Of a DNA stretch of 64,000 bases, positions 23,446 to 34,034 are shown piece by piece. The notes below the pieces were generated by a model. It was not told the DNA's origin. It searched no databases and was given only the letters and a program-made list of their open reading frames with translations. This stretch comes from Bemisia tabaci (Eukaryota > Arthropoda > Insecta > Hemiptera > Aleyrodidae): positions 13,095,501 to 13,159,500 of the forward strand of contig NC_092798.1 in the NCBI RefSeq assembly GCF_918797505.1, read 5' to 3'. Numbering within the stretch: the first letter of the stretch is position 1; the number at the start of each line of letters is the position of its first letter. The position numbers were made by a program, and so were the translations under genes.

Positions 23446-23933
23446 CATTCCGCCCGCCATGAGGCCCGTGAGGGCTCACTATAATATCCAAAACTCCTAA
23501 TTTGGGCTGGAACTATCCTTGAGGTGTGATCTTCAATAGGGGATGTGTGATGACAGTGGCTCTGAAAGAGCGCAGTATTTAGTACATAATCCTGTGATTG
23601 AGATTGGTAGTTCATCGCATAGCATGCGGGGCTACAAGTTTCCATAGATGGGAAAATTTCTTTTGGTTTTCGACAGCGTCGAGGTACGGAAATATAACCG
23701 TTATTCTGATAGGAGAGCTTGCAATCTTCAAAGTCAATATTAATCGACGGATTTTTTGGAGATATCTCAGATTTTGGAAATTCGTCTGTGCACAGGAGTC
23801 GGGGTTCTCCGCCTGCCGTCTGCAACTTTTCTCGCTCTTGACACCAAAGCTCAAATGAAGAATGTGCCGAGTGGGAAGTTGTGTTTATAATTCGATTTCT
23901 GACGGAGCCTCGAGACCGTCGGCGAGTAAAGGG
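23446..23933 (-). other. Inner 3' region of the LTR element, with an unassigned open frame
   Basis: Next to the left LTR the minus strand reads GGCGGGCGGAATG directly before TGTTCGCG, a plausible polypurine tract. A minus-strand frame (23427-23825, 132 codons, including RRCRKPKEIFPSMETCSPAC) runs into the LTR. It could be the tail of the retroelement's coding region, but I see no recognisable integrase or envelope motif. Confidence 0.35.
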
Positions 23934-25868
23934 GTTGCACCGCTAACCAAATGCAATTTCGACAGTGTTGGTAAGTCCACGGTACCTACTCTTGAGCATG
24001 ATCAAGCTTTCGGGGCAGCGCCCCCGGGTCACCAGGTAGACCTCAAATCAAAAATTATTTTTGGTACCCGAAGTTTCGCTTGAAAATATCCTCTAATGTG
24101 AAATTAAAATCCTTTTTATCAAACTACTGCTGAAAAGAACAGGAAATTAGGAGTTATCTGATATACCCGATTACTTTCATATCGCACTCGATCGAATGGG
24201 ATATCTTCCTCGCCTTATCTCTTGTCAAAGTGATCGTAGGATATCTTACAATGTTGTCGCTGTTTTCGGGTACAGATTTTTGCTATGAATTGTCACCAAA
24301 ACAGCAAACTGGTAACTGGAAAGAAAACTTGCATGCTCCTCAAACTTGACAACTTTACAGGAGTAGCAATTTCTCTGTGAGGCAGAAATGCTCAGATTAG
24401 TAAAAGCGTGTTACAGGTGCATGTCCAGTCTTGTGTCTTTAAGTAAAAAAAATTCCTTTTGCTAGTGTTAGTTTTTTTAACGTCTCAAATGGCGGGAATG
24501 CTTGGTTTTAAAAGGCCGGACGCACAAAAGGCGGAAATGGTTATTTTTTACGGTCAAGCTGGCAGGAACTACAGTGGAGCGACCAAATTGTTCAATGAAG
24601 CATATCCCGAAAGACCCGCGGACAAAACTTATTTAAAACGTGTTGTCTCAAAATTTTTAAACATTTTTACCGTGAAAGACGCTCCGAGGTCTGGTCGACC
24701 AAAAGTGCGCACCGATGATAAACAAATTGATTTGCTCGCGGATGTGGTGCAAAATCCGCGCCAGTCTGTTAAGAAACTTGCCGGATCGCATGAAATTTCT
24801 GTTGGCACCGCACACAAAATTTTGAAATTAAATAAGTTTCATCCTTTCAGGACCAAACTTGTGCACGAGATAAACGAAGATGACCCCGATCGCCGATTAC
24901 AATTTTGCGAAGTGATGTTACAAAAACTTGAAGCAGATCCTGCTATGGTGGAAAAAATTTGCTTCTCAGATGAATCTACTTTTTTTTTGAACGGTGTTTT
25001 GAACAGACATAACTGCAGGTACTGGTCGGACTCAAATCCACATGAATTTAGGGAAGCCCACTCACAATTTCCTCAGAAAATTAACGTTTGGGCGGGAATT
25101 TTAAATGACAAGATTATCGGCCCATTTTTTATTGACGGTAATCTGACCGGTGAGCTTTATCTTCAGTTGTTGGAGGACGCAGTTGTCCCCAAAATGGTAG
25201 AAGTTTTGGAAGAATTGGACGCGGAATTTGAACCGTGGTTCCAACAAGATGGGGCGCCCGCTCATTATGCTTTGGTAGTGCGAAATTTTTTAAACAACGA
25301 GTTTCCGCAACGATGGATAGGGCGCCGTGGTTTCATCGAATGGCCCGCACGATCCCCGGACTTAACGCCTTGCGATTTTTTTTTATGGGGCCATCTGAAA
25401 AGTAAGGTTTTCGAAACTCCCCCAGCAGATATCGAAGAACTAAAGCAGCGGATCACAGAGGAGTGCAGGAAAATCACGCCAGAGATGCTGCAAAAAGTCC
25501 GCGAGGAATTTGTGAACCGGCTGTTTTATTGCCAAGAAGTGAATGGAGCTCAATTTGAACATCTCATTTGATTTGAAGACGTTTTCTGAAGTTCTTTTAT
25601 TCACTGATGGTATGTTCTTATCCACTGACGGTATGTTCTTATTCAGGAGAATAAATCTTGTGTAAATTTTTAAATCCAGTATTTCTTTTCACCACTTCAC
25701 TCAGTAATGGTATTTTTTTTTAAAAAAATACTTCAGGTACCATAAATAATTTTTGATTTGAGGTCTACCTGGTGACCCGGGGGCGCTTCCCCGAAAGCTT
25801 GATCATGCTCAAGAGTAGGTACCGTGGACTTACCAACACTGTCGAAATTTCATTTGGTTAGCGGTGCA
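23934..25868 (+). mobile_element. IS630/Tc1/mariner-superfamily transposon with ~137-bp inverted ends
   Basis: The left end (TTGCACCGCTAACCAAATG... to about 24071) and the right end (about 25729-25868) are inverted copies over roughly 137 bp with few differences; shared strings include GTGTTGGTAAGTCCACGG and GAGCATGATCAAGCTTTCGG. The outermost bases are unclear because similarity stops at the TTGCAC / GTGCAA edge, and the right side continues GTTCCAAAGTTAC. A diverged relative of the same end lies at 26180-26350. One transposase gene is inside. Confidence 0.75.
24489..25571 (+). CDS. IS630/Tc1/mariner-superfamily transposase (DDE, DD41D spacing)
   Basis: A 360-residue uninterrupted frame. 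I chose the ATG at 24489 (CAAATGG context); the open frame before it has no ATG. The N-terminus (about residues 5-60) resembles the helix-turn-helix of insect DUF4817-type transposases (AEMVIFYGQAGRNYSGATKL), followed by a second HTH (SVKKLAGSHEISVGTAHKIL). The catalytic core shows CFSDEST, FQQDGAPAHYA and RSPDLTPCDFFLWG. By my count 41 residues separate the second and third acidic residues, which would be DD41D. All three Asp are present, so the protein may be active, acting on the flanking inverted ends. It sits inside the LTR element and so inserted later. Confidence 0.9.
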   Translation: MAGMLGFKRPDAQKAEMVIFYGQAGRNYSGATKLFNEAYPERPADKTYLKRVVSKFLNIFTVKDAPRSGRPKVRTDDKQIDLLADVVQNPRQSVKKLAGSHEISVGTAHKILKLNKFHPFRTKLVHEINEDDPDRRLQFCEVMLQKLEADPAMVEKICFSDESTFFLNGVLNRHNCRYWSDSNPHEFREAHSQFPQKINVWAGILNDKIIGPFFIDGNLTGELYLQLLEDAVVPKMVEVLEELDAEFEPWFQQDGAPAHYALVVRNFLNNEFPQRWIGRRGFIEWPARSPDLTPCDFFLWGHLKSKVFETPPADIEELKQRITEECRKITPEMLQKVREEFVNRLFYCQEVNGAQFEHLI

Positions 25869-25879
25869 AACGTTCCAAA

Positions 25880-26352
25880 GTTACTTGATGGGGAGGGGGG
25901 GAGCGCGGCCCGTGGAGTAGCCGGAGGGGGCGGCCTGCGACCTTCAGAGTCGAAATTTCCAATTTTTCTTGAAAGTGCGTGTAATTCTGAACATTTGAAG
26001 CACAAGTTTGGTTGCCTAGGATTTTTCGGTCGACGCACACGATTTTTTGGAAATAGGCCTATTTTAAACTTTGATCGCGAATATCTCGGCGAAAAAAAAT
26101 CATAGAGATCTTTACAATAGCTCAAAAATTTTCTTTTTTTATCCTCTTTCTGAAAATGCCATTAAAAATGGGGGTTGCTATTTGAAAATTTTGAGTTGGG
26201 GTCCGCCCAGCAGCCCGGGGGCACCGCCCCCAAATTTTGAGTATGCCCAAAAGTAGTTCCTATTGACCTAGGAACACTGTAAAAATTTCATTTCGCTAGG
26301 TGCAACCGTTCAAAAGTTACAGGGGGGGAGCTGAACTTTTTGAAGACCCTGT
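25880..26352. mobile_element. Second, diverged transposon end next to the gypsy truncation point
   Basis: About 26180-26352 holds sequence related to the mariner-type ends at 23934 and 25868: the CGGGGGCACCGCCCCC core, an AGGAACACTGTAAAAATTTCAT segment and GTGCAACCGTTCAAAAGTTAC. It stops at ...TTTTTGAAGACCCTGTA, exactly where gypsy RT coding resumes. It may be the end of a related element that removed the 3' half of the gypsy pol gene. 25880-26180 has only chance frames. Confidence 0.45.
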
Positions 26353-29300
26353 ATGTGTTTCAAAATCCTCACTTATTATAATTATATCATCAAGATAGAT
26401 ATATGCGTATGGTGCTAGCTCGGGTCCAATGAGGAAGTCTCCTAATCGTTGAAATGTTGCTCCTGAATTGCATAATCCATATGGCATGACTTTGAACTAG
26501 AAATGTCCAAAACCGGGAATTGAGTAGGCAGTGTATTGCTTGCTGTCAGGTGCTAATGGTATTTGCCAGTAAACGTGGTTGAGGTCGATCTTTGAGAAGT
26601 ATTTTGCATGAGATAGTCTATCTAAGATGTCTTCCATGCGAGGTAAGGGGTATGCATTTTTGCGTGTCACCGAATTCAATTTACGAAAGTCCAAGCAGAA
26701 TCGCCAAGTACCGTCATCCTTTTTCACCATAGCGATTGGGTGATTCCATGGGCTATTGGATTTTTCGACTACATCTTTTTGCAGCATTTCCTTGGTCTCT
26801 GTGATGGTCGCTTCTTGTAATACAGGTGACATTCGGTAATTCCATTGATGGATACGTTCCTGGGTTGTAACTTCGATCTTGTGCTCAGCCAAGTCCGTTC
26901 GACCTTTTACGGAGTGAAATTTCTTCATTTCTTCTTCAATAAAGTCGTGGGCTGTCGTTCTTTGGACGTCGCTAAGGAATGCTAGGGATGGAACATCCAG
27001 TCCTGCTGTCGGTTTGAAAGTGACGAGTTTCCTCCAGATGTTACTATCTTCTGATCCTATGTGGTATGTTTCATTCGCTGCATCAATTTGCATCCGAAGT
27101 GCTGTTAAGGAGTCTTTACCGAGAATCATTGGCACGTGTAACTCCGGGAGGATAGAGAATTCCAGCTTTATATCTACTGAACCGACACGAGTAGCTATCT
27201 CAGTTTCGCCTTGAAGCTCAACCTGATATCCGTTAGCGAGAGTGACGTGAGTCCGTCTTGGAGCTTGGAGGGTACATCCTAATTTGCTGAGCCTTCTCCA
27301 AGTCTGTGAGCTTATATATGAGCGCGAGGCTCCGGTGTCAATCAGGCCCATCACTTCAGTGTCCTGTACTTTAATAGGGAGGTACCATCTTGCGTCTCTA
27401 TTGAAGATAGATCCAACAGCCGTTCCCGAGTGGCATGATGTATCCTGGTCCTGCGTTTGATCGTCGGGCGGGATTTCTGAAATGATGGAAGTGGTTGGCG
27501 TGGGATGGCTTCCTTTGTTGCGGCAACGGGGACAGGATTTTACGGTCACTCCTTTTTCTCCACATCTGTAACAGAAATGGCTTCTTGGCTGTGGACACTC
27601 GCTGAAACGATGATCAGCACCATTACAGTTCCAGCAACTTGAGTTTCGAGTTGATGTGGTGGTTGGGCGCGAAAAGTTTGGCTTTTCTTGGTGGTTGCTT
27701 TTAGGCTGGTCTTCCTGACTGATCCCTGCTAATTGGACTATGGGTTGACGCTGTGTAGTGGTAGCTGGTTTAGGTGGGGCCGTGAGGGCTAGCGTCTGCG
27801 GTATTAAAACCTTCTCTATGCTTGGCTTGCGGGAGTCATATGCCGTGTCTGGAAAACTGGCTTGAGCAGGATTGGGGGGTGGTTTGTATCCAATCATCTG
27901 TCTCAGGACCAACTCGTAGCTTGTAGCCTGCGCGATTAGGGCAGTGATAGACGTAACCTCATGTGGCTTTACATACAACCGATAGTCCGGACGGAGATTC
28001 CTGTAGGTAAGCTTTAGTTTATTCTCTTCGGAGTAGGTTCCGAGACTTCTCAAGATCGTCGAAATCGCTATAATGTAGTCTTGTACTCGCTCGTTCGGGC
28101 CTTGGGTTCTGTTTCTGGCTTCTTCTTCAAGCCTCTCCTCATAATTTGGAGGAAAGTACATTGCTCTAAATTCTTGAAGGAAATCTTCCCATGAACACCA
28201 TGGTTCGCGAGGCATTCGATACCATAATAGGGCATCACCGGTAAGAACTTCGGGGATTGCCCTGAATAGAGTCTCGTCAGGCAATTCGTATTCTTCTTTT
28301 AGTTCAGCCAGCCTCTCGACAAATGCGATTGCCCTGGCTGGGGAGCCATCGAAACGGAGGCCCCATTTTCTGACTCGATCTAAAAGGTTCTGCTTCTCCT
28401 TGTTGGTCACAGTTCTGGAACGTGGTTCAACGGCGAGTTGGGCTAACTGCTGCTGGATGGCCTGAAGATGTGGCACCTGGTTGCTAGGTGGCATTAAGTT
28501 CTGCCTTGCTTGTTGAACGATTACCTCCTGAAGACCTCGCAATTCCTCCCTAAGATCTTGAAATTCCTGCCTCGATACCATCTCAGGGGAATCTTGGGGC
28601 CGCAACATATTGCCGCTAAGTCTGGTGTTGTGATCGGGATTCGACTGATGAGCCTCTGGAAGTATAACATTAGCTGCTTCGTATCTGTCCAAAAACTCTC
28701 TTACGCCACTCATGTCCTCGCGTGTCCTATGAATCTCTTGTCGAGCTTCTGCCATGGCCAGGCCGAGGGTGGCAATTTTTTCTTCGAAAGCCAAGGTATC
28801 TGAGTTGTGGGGGTGCTCACCGAGCATTTCTGGGTCGTCTTCCAGGGTTGCTCCCTGCATTACTCTGACATTTCGGTGAGGGTCCGGCGGCTGCTGTGAT
28901 ATCATAACGGATGACCGCAAAACAGTCTCTGGAGCGGTCGGTCGTCTCACCTGACGCATAGGTTCCAAACGGAAAGAAATCTTCTGTTGGAGACTGACCG
29001 CGTCGTTGTACATAGTCGCGCACTTTTCAAACTCCGGTTCCCTGTTGGGGAGTAAACGCTCCAGTCGGAGAACCAGGTGACATATTCTGGAGTAGAGGCG
29101 CTTCGCGTCCCTTGTGGATGTTTCATCGTCCCAATCCTGAAAGATATCATCTAGCTCCATAAATAGTCGGCCGCATTCTTCGACTTCTTCTAACGTAGAA
29201 AGGTTTCCAACACATGATGAGTCAACAGGCCGTTCTCGGTTGTCGACCATCCTCTGGCGGCGTGTGTGGGCGTTTCCTTCACATGATAGACCACGTATAC

Positions 29301-29355
29301 GAAGTTCATATAAAATTTCATCCCGGTGCAAATCGTAAAAATTAGGGAGCCCCAT
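26353..29355 (-). pseudogene. Gypsy-type gag-protease-RT polyprotein, truncated
   Basis: One long frame from an ATG at 29355. The gag part runs to about residue 560. Two zinc knuckles follow (CWNCNGADHRFSEC and CYRCGEKGVTVKSC, about 571-608), then an aspartic protease with DTGAS (about 670), and RT blocks from about residue 840 (WNHPIAMVKKDDGTWRFCLD, YPLPRMEDIL, SKIDL). An in-frame TAG at 26497 interrupts RT shortly before the conserved QFKVMP region; coding-like sequence then continues through YLDD until about 26353, where an unrelated transposon end begins. RNase H and integrase are absent. The copy cannot make a complete polymerase. It sits just downstream of a primer binding site, which supports this start. 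Confidence 0.9.
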
Positions 29356-29419
29356 CGTGCGTCTGAAAATGTATTATAAACCTAAATTGCTACACACAAA
29401 AAATTACAAATCATACACT

Positions 29420-29437
29420 CAAGGTCCCAGTTCGGGC
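29420..29437 (-). promoter_or_regulatory. Primer binding site, tRNA-Lys type
   Basis: The minus strand reads TGGCGCCCGAACTGGGAC, the sequence complementary to the 3' end of a lysine tRNA that primes many retroelements. It is preceded by GTTACAAAAA, where ..ACA may be the end of a 5' LTR, and is followed 64 bp later by the gag ATG. The expected LTR is not beside it; ZPR1-derived sequence is. Confidence 0.8.
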
Positions 29438-29449
29438 GCCATTTTTGTA

Positions 29450-30414
29450 ACGGGAAAAAAACCACTCTTCCAATCTTCTTTGTCAACAACGCTGACCTCT
29501 ATTTTTAAGCCTTGAGCTTCAATTCCGCCTCCACCCTCCACTTCGTTAGAGCGGTGCCCACAAGCTTCACAGGTTGTCGCCATAGTAACCACCTCCTTGA
29601 AATAAGGAATATTGGTCATCTTCATATTGGTATCACAAGGTGCACTGCAGTTAGGACAGTTGGTTCTGAAGCATAGCACCTTGCCTTCAAGATCCTCTAC
29701 AGTGTGACCTGTTTCATTGATAGGAGGAAGAAGATGGTCCTGCTGCTTCGCTTCATTGTCTGCTACCTCCGAGTGATCGAAAATTCCCAGTGCATGGTCT
29801 TGCTCTTTCGTCCGGACAAAATGATGTGACGTACAATCAGGATCTCTTTGAGGTGTATGGGGATTTGATACAAAACAGTTTCCACTTATATCTTCGAAGC
29901 ACATTCTAAAAGGTTCTTTGACTTCCAACAAACCAACTAGCTTCTCAATGTGTTTACCGAGAACGTCAGCTTCGACCGGATTGGCTTCTAGGCTCTTGGA
30001 ATGAATCTCCTGAAAGTTTGAGATAGCGCTTGAAATAACGCTCTCCACTGTTGTCACATCTCCTTTGGTAGATTTGACTTCAAATTCAATCGCAGGGACA
30101 TTTATTATTGTATGTTCACATTTAACAACTGTCCGGTTCAGATCTGCAACCGTGCTCACAATCAACTTAATTCGGATCCCTTTCTCCTGGATTTCGCCTC
30201 CTGACTGTAGTTCGTTGTTCTGATACCCTCAATCGTCACATGAGAAGGACATCAATACAACTTCTTTGTAGAACGGGATCTTTGTCAGGAGTGTTCTGGT
30301 GGTACCATTTCTCTGACAGTTCACACACAAGCTTTCAATTTCCGTGACTTCGGGGTCATCATCATCGGGATCCAGGGGGCGAAATAAGGGCTTTTGATGT
30401 TGTATTTCACCCAT
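29450..30414 (-). pseudogene. ZPR1: Broken, intronless ZPR1 zinc-finger protein copy
   Basis: The ATG at 30414 opens a frame matching ZPR1, a conserved eukaryotic protein that binds eEF1A and receptor kinases and helps nuclear gene expression. Visible in order: [11 protein letters not shown] and [14 protein letters not shown] (first C4 zinc finger), NNELQSGGEIQ, DLNRTVV, TTVESVI, a less conserved linker, then NCPNCSAP, IPYFKEVVTMATTCEACGHR (second zinc finger), SNEVEGGG and VDKEDWKSG. The last Cys of the first finger is replaced by an in-frame TGA at 30229-30231. After VDKEDWKSG the sequence passes within about 10 bp into the retroelement primer site, so the C-terminal half-domain is missing. 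About 960 bp without an intron suggests a retrocopy. It lies between a truncated LTR and the PBS, on the same strand as gag-pol. Confidence 0.85.
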
Positions 30415-30599
30415 CTCAGAAGGAGAGATATTCTTCGAGTCTAGACAAAACGATAAACGGTAGCACAAACAATTAACAAGTGAAAAAATACACACAAGCA
30501 GGATAAAACTGCTGATCTAGCACAAAATGAAATAATGAAAATAAAATGATCTGTTGTTTCTAGAAACCTTACAAAAAAATCAGGCTATTTGGCGCTAGA

Positions 30600-31459
30600 T
30601 TTGGCGGGAGATTCAGATCGCGTCACAACAGCACCACAGGGAAGGAGAAAGGAGCCGGAGTCACAGGCTGACCTGACCCGAACGGACGGAGATCTTCGCC
30701 AGGGAGGATGGCAGAGTAAGGTGCTCACGCAGTTGGGAGCGCCTTCACTTTCCAGGCGAGCCACAGAGGTTGCAGCTGGCCAATGCGTTGTCGGAGACGT
30801 GGCAGGAGGAGAGCCGGAGCCACACTTGGATCGAAAATCAGACCAAGGGCAATGACAGGATACGAATCGAAAAGTAGATCGTACCGTCGGGCTGCAAGGC
30901 GGGATCAAAGCAGTGGCCGCACTTGAATCGAAAGGCAGATCAAGGGCCAAGACTGGATACGAATCGAAAAGTAGATCGTACCGTCTGACTGCAAGGCTGG
31001 ATCAGAGCAGCGGTCGTACTTGAATCGAAAAGCAGATCAAGGGCTAAGACCGGTTACGAATCGAAAAGTAGATCGTACCGCCTGACTGCAGGGCTGGAGC
31101 AACGCGGTGGCCACACTTGAATCGAAAAGCAGATCAAGGGCTAAGACAGAATACGAAGCGGATCGTACTGTCGGAGGAGCTCGATTTTCCTAGGCTCGGC
31201 CGTGGGGATGCCTTCAAATTCCAATCACCCAAAAGAAGCGGAGCACGTCCGCGGCCGAGCCATCAGCGCTACCTAGCGGATGCTGTGGGAGGCTGGGATG
31301 GGCGTCGCGGAATCGTGGAGCGGGGAAAGGGGGGGGGGCTGACGGCGCGAGTCGCGGGCGCAGCGTAATCAGTAGCGGAGCAACCGCCGGCGCGGTGATG
31401 GGAGCGCTGCGCCTTGGCTGGAAGGAGATTCCAGCTGGCCGTAGTTCGCGGCGCGAACA
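30600..31459 (-). repeat. Right long terminal repeat (5' LTR by orientation), inner end missing
   Basis: Matches 22460-23445 from about AGCACCACAsGGAAGGAGAA to the terminal GCGCGAACA. It lacks the ~370 bp that forms the outer part of the left LTR and that should abut the primer binding site here. It contains four 97-bp VNTR units (starting near 30859, 30956, 31053 and 31149) against five in the left copy. Confidence 0.75.
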
Positions 31460-31464
31460 TTTTC

Positions 31465-32145
31465 TGTATGTAGAAGTTTTGTTGATTTCTTCGGATTTCG
31501 AATACTGTAACTTCTCTTCTATTCGGCCGATTTTTATGAATGAGGTCTCTTTTTATTTGTGTTTTAACGGAGAGTAAAGAAAAAATTGCTAAATACACGC
31601 GAAACAATTTTTTTTTTTTTTGAAAATTGGATGAATCCTAGCGTGAAGGTTTTCACCTTCACGCTAGGATTAATCAAGGGTAGGTAATTTGGCGAGGGAC
31701 TGAGGATCCCGGCCGCGGCCCGGACGACCGTCAGCTATTGTTCGTGGAGAAGCCGACGCAGTGATCAGGAGCGTGGGGAAGAGAGGGCTAAGTGGATTCC
31801 TGTATGAGCTACGTTTAGTAGATGGTCTAATGAGTCTCGAGGCTCATCACAGATTGCACTTACGGCTGCCCTGGCTGGCCCTGGCTTGCAGGGCCAAGCA
31901 GTGGTACCAAATTTTGAAAAGCATATCAGGGGTGTGGAGATCTGTTAAAGCAACGTTTTGAACGAAACGGATGAGTGCAATTTTTCATTCGAAGAGTGGC
32001 AAACTGATCAGCCATTCTCGAATCAGTTCGTTTGCTTCCGCGTATATATGCATATTTTAAATTAGCGCTGAGCATTCTCAGGTTTTTTTTAAAAAAACCA
32101 AGTAACGTAGACTCTTGAAATTCATTACACATAAACTAGAAAGCC
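31465..32145 (-). repeat. Repeat family A, copy A1, right part
   Basis: Continues the A1 copy after the LTR insertion and matches 38166-38428 plus 43106-43490. It includes a 17-bp perfect hairpin at 31634-31671 and a GGTTTTTTTTAAAAAAACC palindrome near 32080. The end is near GAAAGCCCCAGArTGAGA. Confidence 0.75.
31634..31671. other. Perfect 17-bp hairpin with 4-nt loop
   Basis: AATCCTAGCGTGAAGGT, loop TTTC, then the exact inverse. The A2 copy (about 38330-38375) keeps only the left arm plus a degenerate right arm (GGTTAATCCAGCGTAAG), so the perfect pairing is specific to A1. Confidence 0.85.
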
Positions 32146-33400
32146 CCAGAGTGAGATTAATTCTGCGAAAGTTGGCATAAGAGCACCACCTGGTTCATTA
32201 ATTTAAGTTCCTATGAGGTCTTTGGACTACACTAAAAATTGAAGGGTTACGCGTCATATAGCGAGGAGAGCACTCCGGTCACACGGAGAGCTCATGGACT
32301 GTAGATTTTGAAAAAAATGCCTTTAATTCTTTGAAAGTTGGCTCAAAAACACCATCTGAGTCATTAATTTAAGTTCCAAAAGGATCCTTGGGCTAATCTC
32401 ATAATTGCAGAGGGGCCGATAGGAAACGCTCAATTCTCCGATAAATGAGTCGGAACGCTTCTAGATAATAGCAGCAAACGCTTTGAGTCAGGTGAAACCT
32501 AGGAATTCAAATGCATTATATAATGCATCATATATTATCTCCAAAGTTACTCCGTAGGTATACACCAAGCAAAATTAGACAACTAATTAGGTACTTACAT
32601 TACATACTGACACATACAAGAACTGACACTTAGATCTTTATTAGAAATAATATGTTTGTTGTTAATGAATTTAGAATCCCGGCAGATTCCATCTTTCGCG
32701 GTTCCTTTTTACGAGGTACTGAACACAAATATAATATAATAATACTGCACGTAAACATGATTGAAAAAAAATTCAATGCTTGATAACCCGAGGTTTGTTG
32801 ACGTTGTTGTTGTTGTTTAAGTACACAGGTATACGAGCAGCAAGGAGATGGCGCTCTCTATTGTTTTCGCTTTGAATTACGGGGATACGCGGTAAGGAGA
32901 TGGCGCTCTTGGCGGGCGTGTGGTGAACCTTCCAGCAGGTAGATTCGCCCGCCAAATTTAAAATTTGGGAGATGCTAAGCGAAAACCGTTTAGTTTTAAG
33001 ACTATTTAAACATCGAATAGTCATTCTACCCATTAAAGTAGATATTTGATGGCTTTTGACCGTGCTTAAGGAAAGATTATAATATAAAATCGTATCTGAA
33101 GTATGATGTCAATGAATCTAATGGATCCTAATGAATCGTAGAAAAGCTAAGATTTTTACGGATCGCCGTGTTTGATAGGAGACTTCGTTAATCAATTACA
33201 TATTTAATTGAAGATGCCTCATAAAATCAACAAGTCGAGTCCGAATATATGAATTTATCACATATCGCGAAGACATTTACAGTAAAGTTCAGTGGTTTGA
33301 ATAAAAATTTCATAACTATTATCCTGCGATCAAAATTCCAATCAAACTTTATGATTTTATGAAATTGGCAGTATTTTTCTAAATATTCCAGTAAAAGTGT
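32146..33400. other. No gene recognised
   Basis: Two diverged tandem-like segments at about 32146-32260 and 32310-32420 share GAAAGTTGGC, CACCA(C/T)CTG and TTCATTAATTTAAGTTCC, so this is an old duplication of about 165 bp. GTTGTTGTTGTTG occurs near 32800. The rest is AT-rich with chance frames. Confidence 0.4.
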
Positions 33401-33402
33401 CT

Positions 33403-33502
33403 ATGCCGGCGCGAGCGCCGGCAAAAGCGAGAAAGTGTCGTGCGATTCTCGCACCATGATGGGGGGCGAAGCCCCCCCACATGCCGGCGCTTGCGCCGCG
33501 TA
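33403..33502. other. Cluster of GC-rich mini-hairpins (cluster 1)
   Basis: Successive short stems with 2-3 nt loops: GCCGGCGC-GA-GCGCCGGC, GTGCGA-TTC-TCGCAC, TGGGGGGC-GAA-GCCCCCCA, and GCCGGCGC-TT-GCGCCG. The surroundings are AT-rich. A similar cluster is at 47559-47638, and both contain the very stable GCGAAGC loop motif. Confidence 0.8.
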
Positions 33503-34034
33503 TAAATTGTCCGGAGGCCAATTTTTTTTTCTTTGCATACAAGAAAGCTGTTATTTACCAATTATTCATTTTCGTTGGATTATATATGGTTTTCGGAAGT
33601 TAACGCATTTAACTTTCAGTTTCGCTTTTTCGGCGTAAAGTATGATATTTTTACTCTGCACATATGCCCGAATACACATCATAAGTGACCTATGTGCTTC
33701 CTAAGTTGCCATTTTTTCATTCAAATAGATGTAACTGAAATGTTGGATGTGTACTATACTACTTTCATGTCATTGCTTTATTTATCTATTTATTTATTTA
33801 GTTATTTTTTTACGTAGGTATAAATTGTTATTTTTTGCTGAATTTTGGAAAAAATATTGCTTTCAGAGCGTGGAATGTAAAATAATTTTATTGAAAAAAG
33901 AAAATACCATCATTAATTTGGGCGAACAGAGAAAATATACATCAATATTTGGGTCAACATCTCCCTGATTATATAAAGGATGAATATATTAGTATTTCTG
34001 TATCAAAAAACTTAGCTTCTGTCTTCTAGTCCAA
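33503..34034. other. AT-rich spacer, nothing recognised
   Basis: Contains a TTATTTATCTATTTATTTA run near 33777. The open frames are short and low-complexity. Confidence 0.3.

Larger units (their letters stand above)
22088..31459 (-). mobile_element. Composite LTR element inserted in repeat A1
   Basis: The target duplication TTTTC flanks it exactly (22083-22087 and 31460-31464), and the uninterrupted target can be read in the A2 copy near 38165. The termini are TGTGCGCG on the left and GCGCGAACA on the right, i.e. TG..CA. The left terminal repeat is 22088-23445. The right one (about 30600-31459) lacks roughly 370 bp at its inner end. The gag-pol sequence and the purine-rich stretch next to the left LTR both point to minus-strand orientation, making the right LTR the 5' LTR. 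The interior is heavily remodelled by an IS630/Tc1/mariner insertion, a deletion in pol and a ZPR1-derived segment. Confidence 0.75.
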
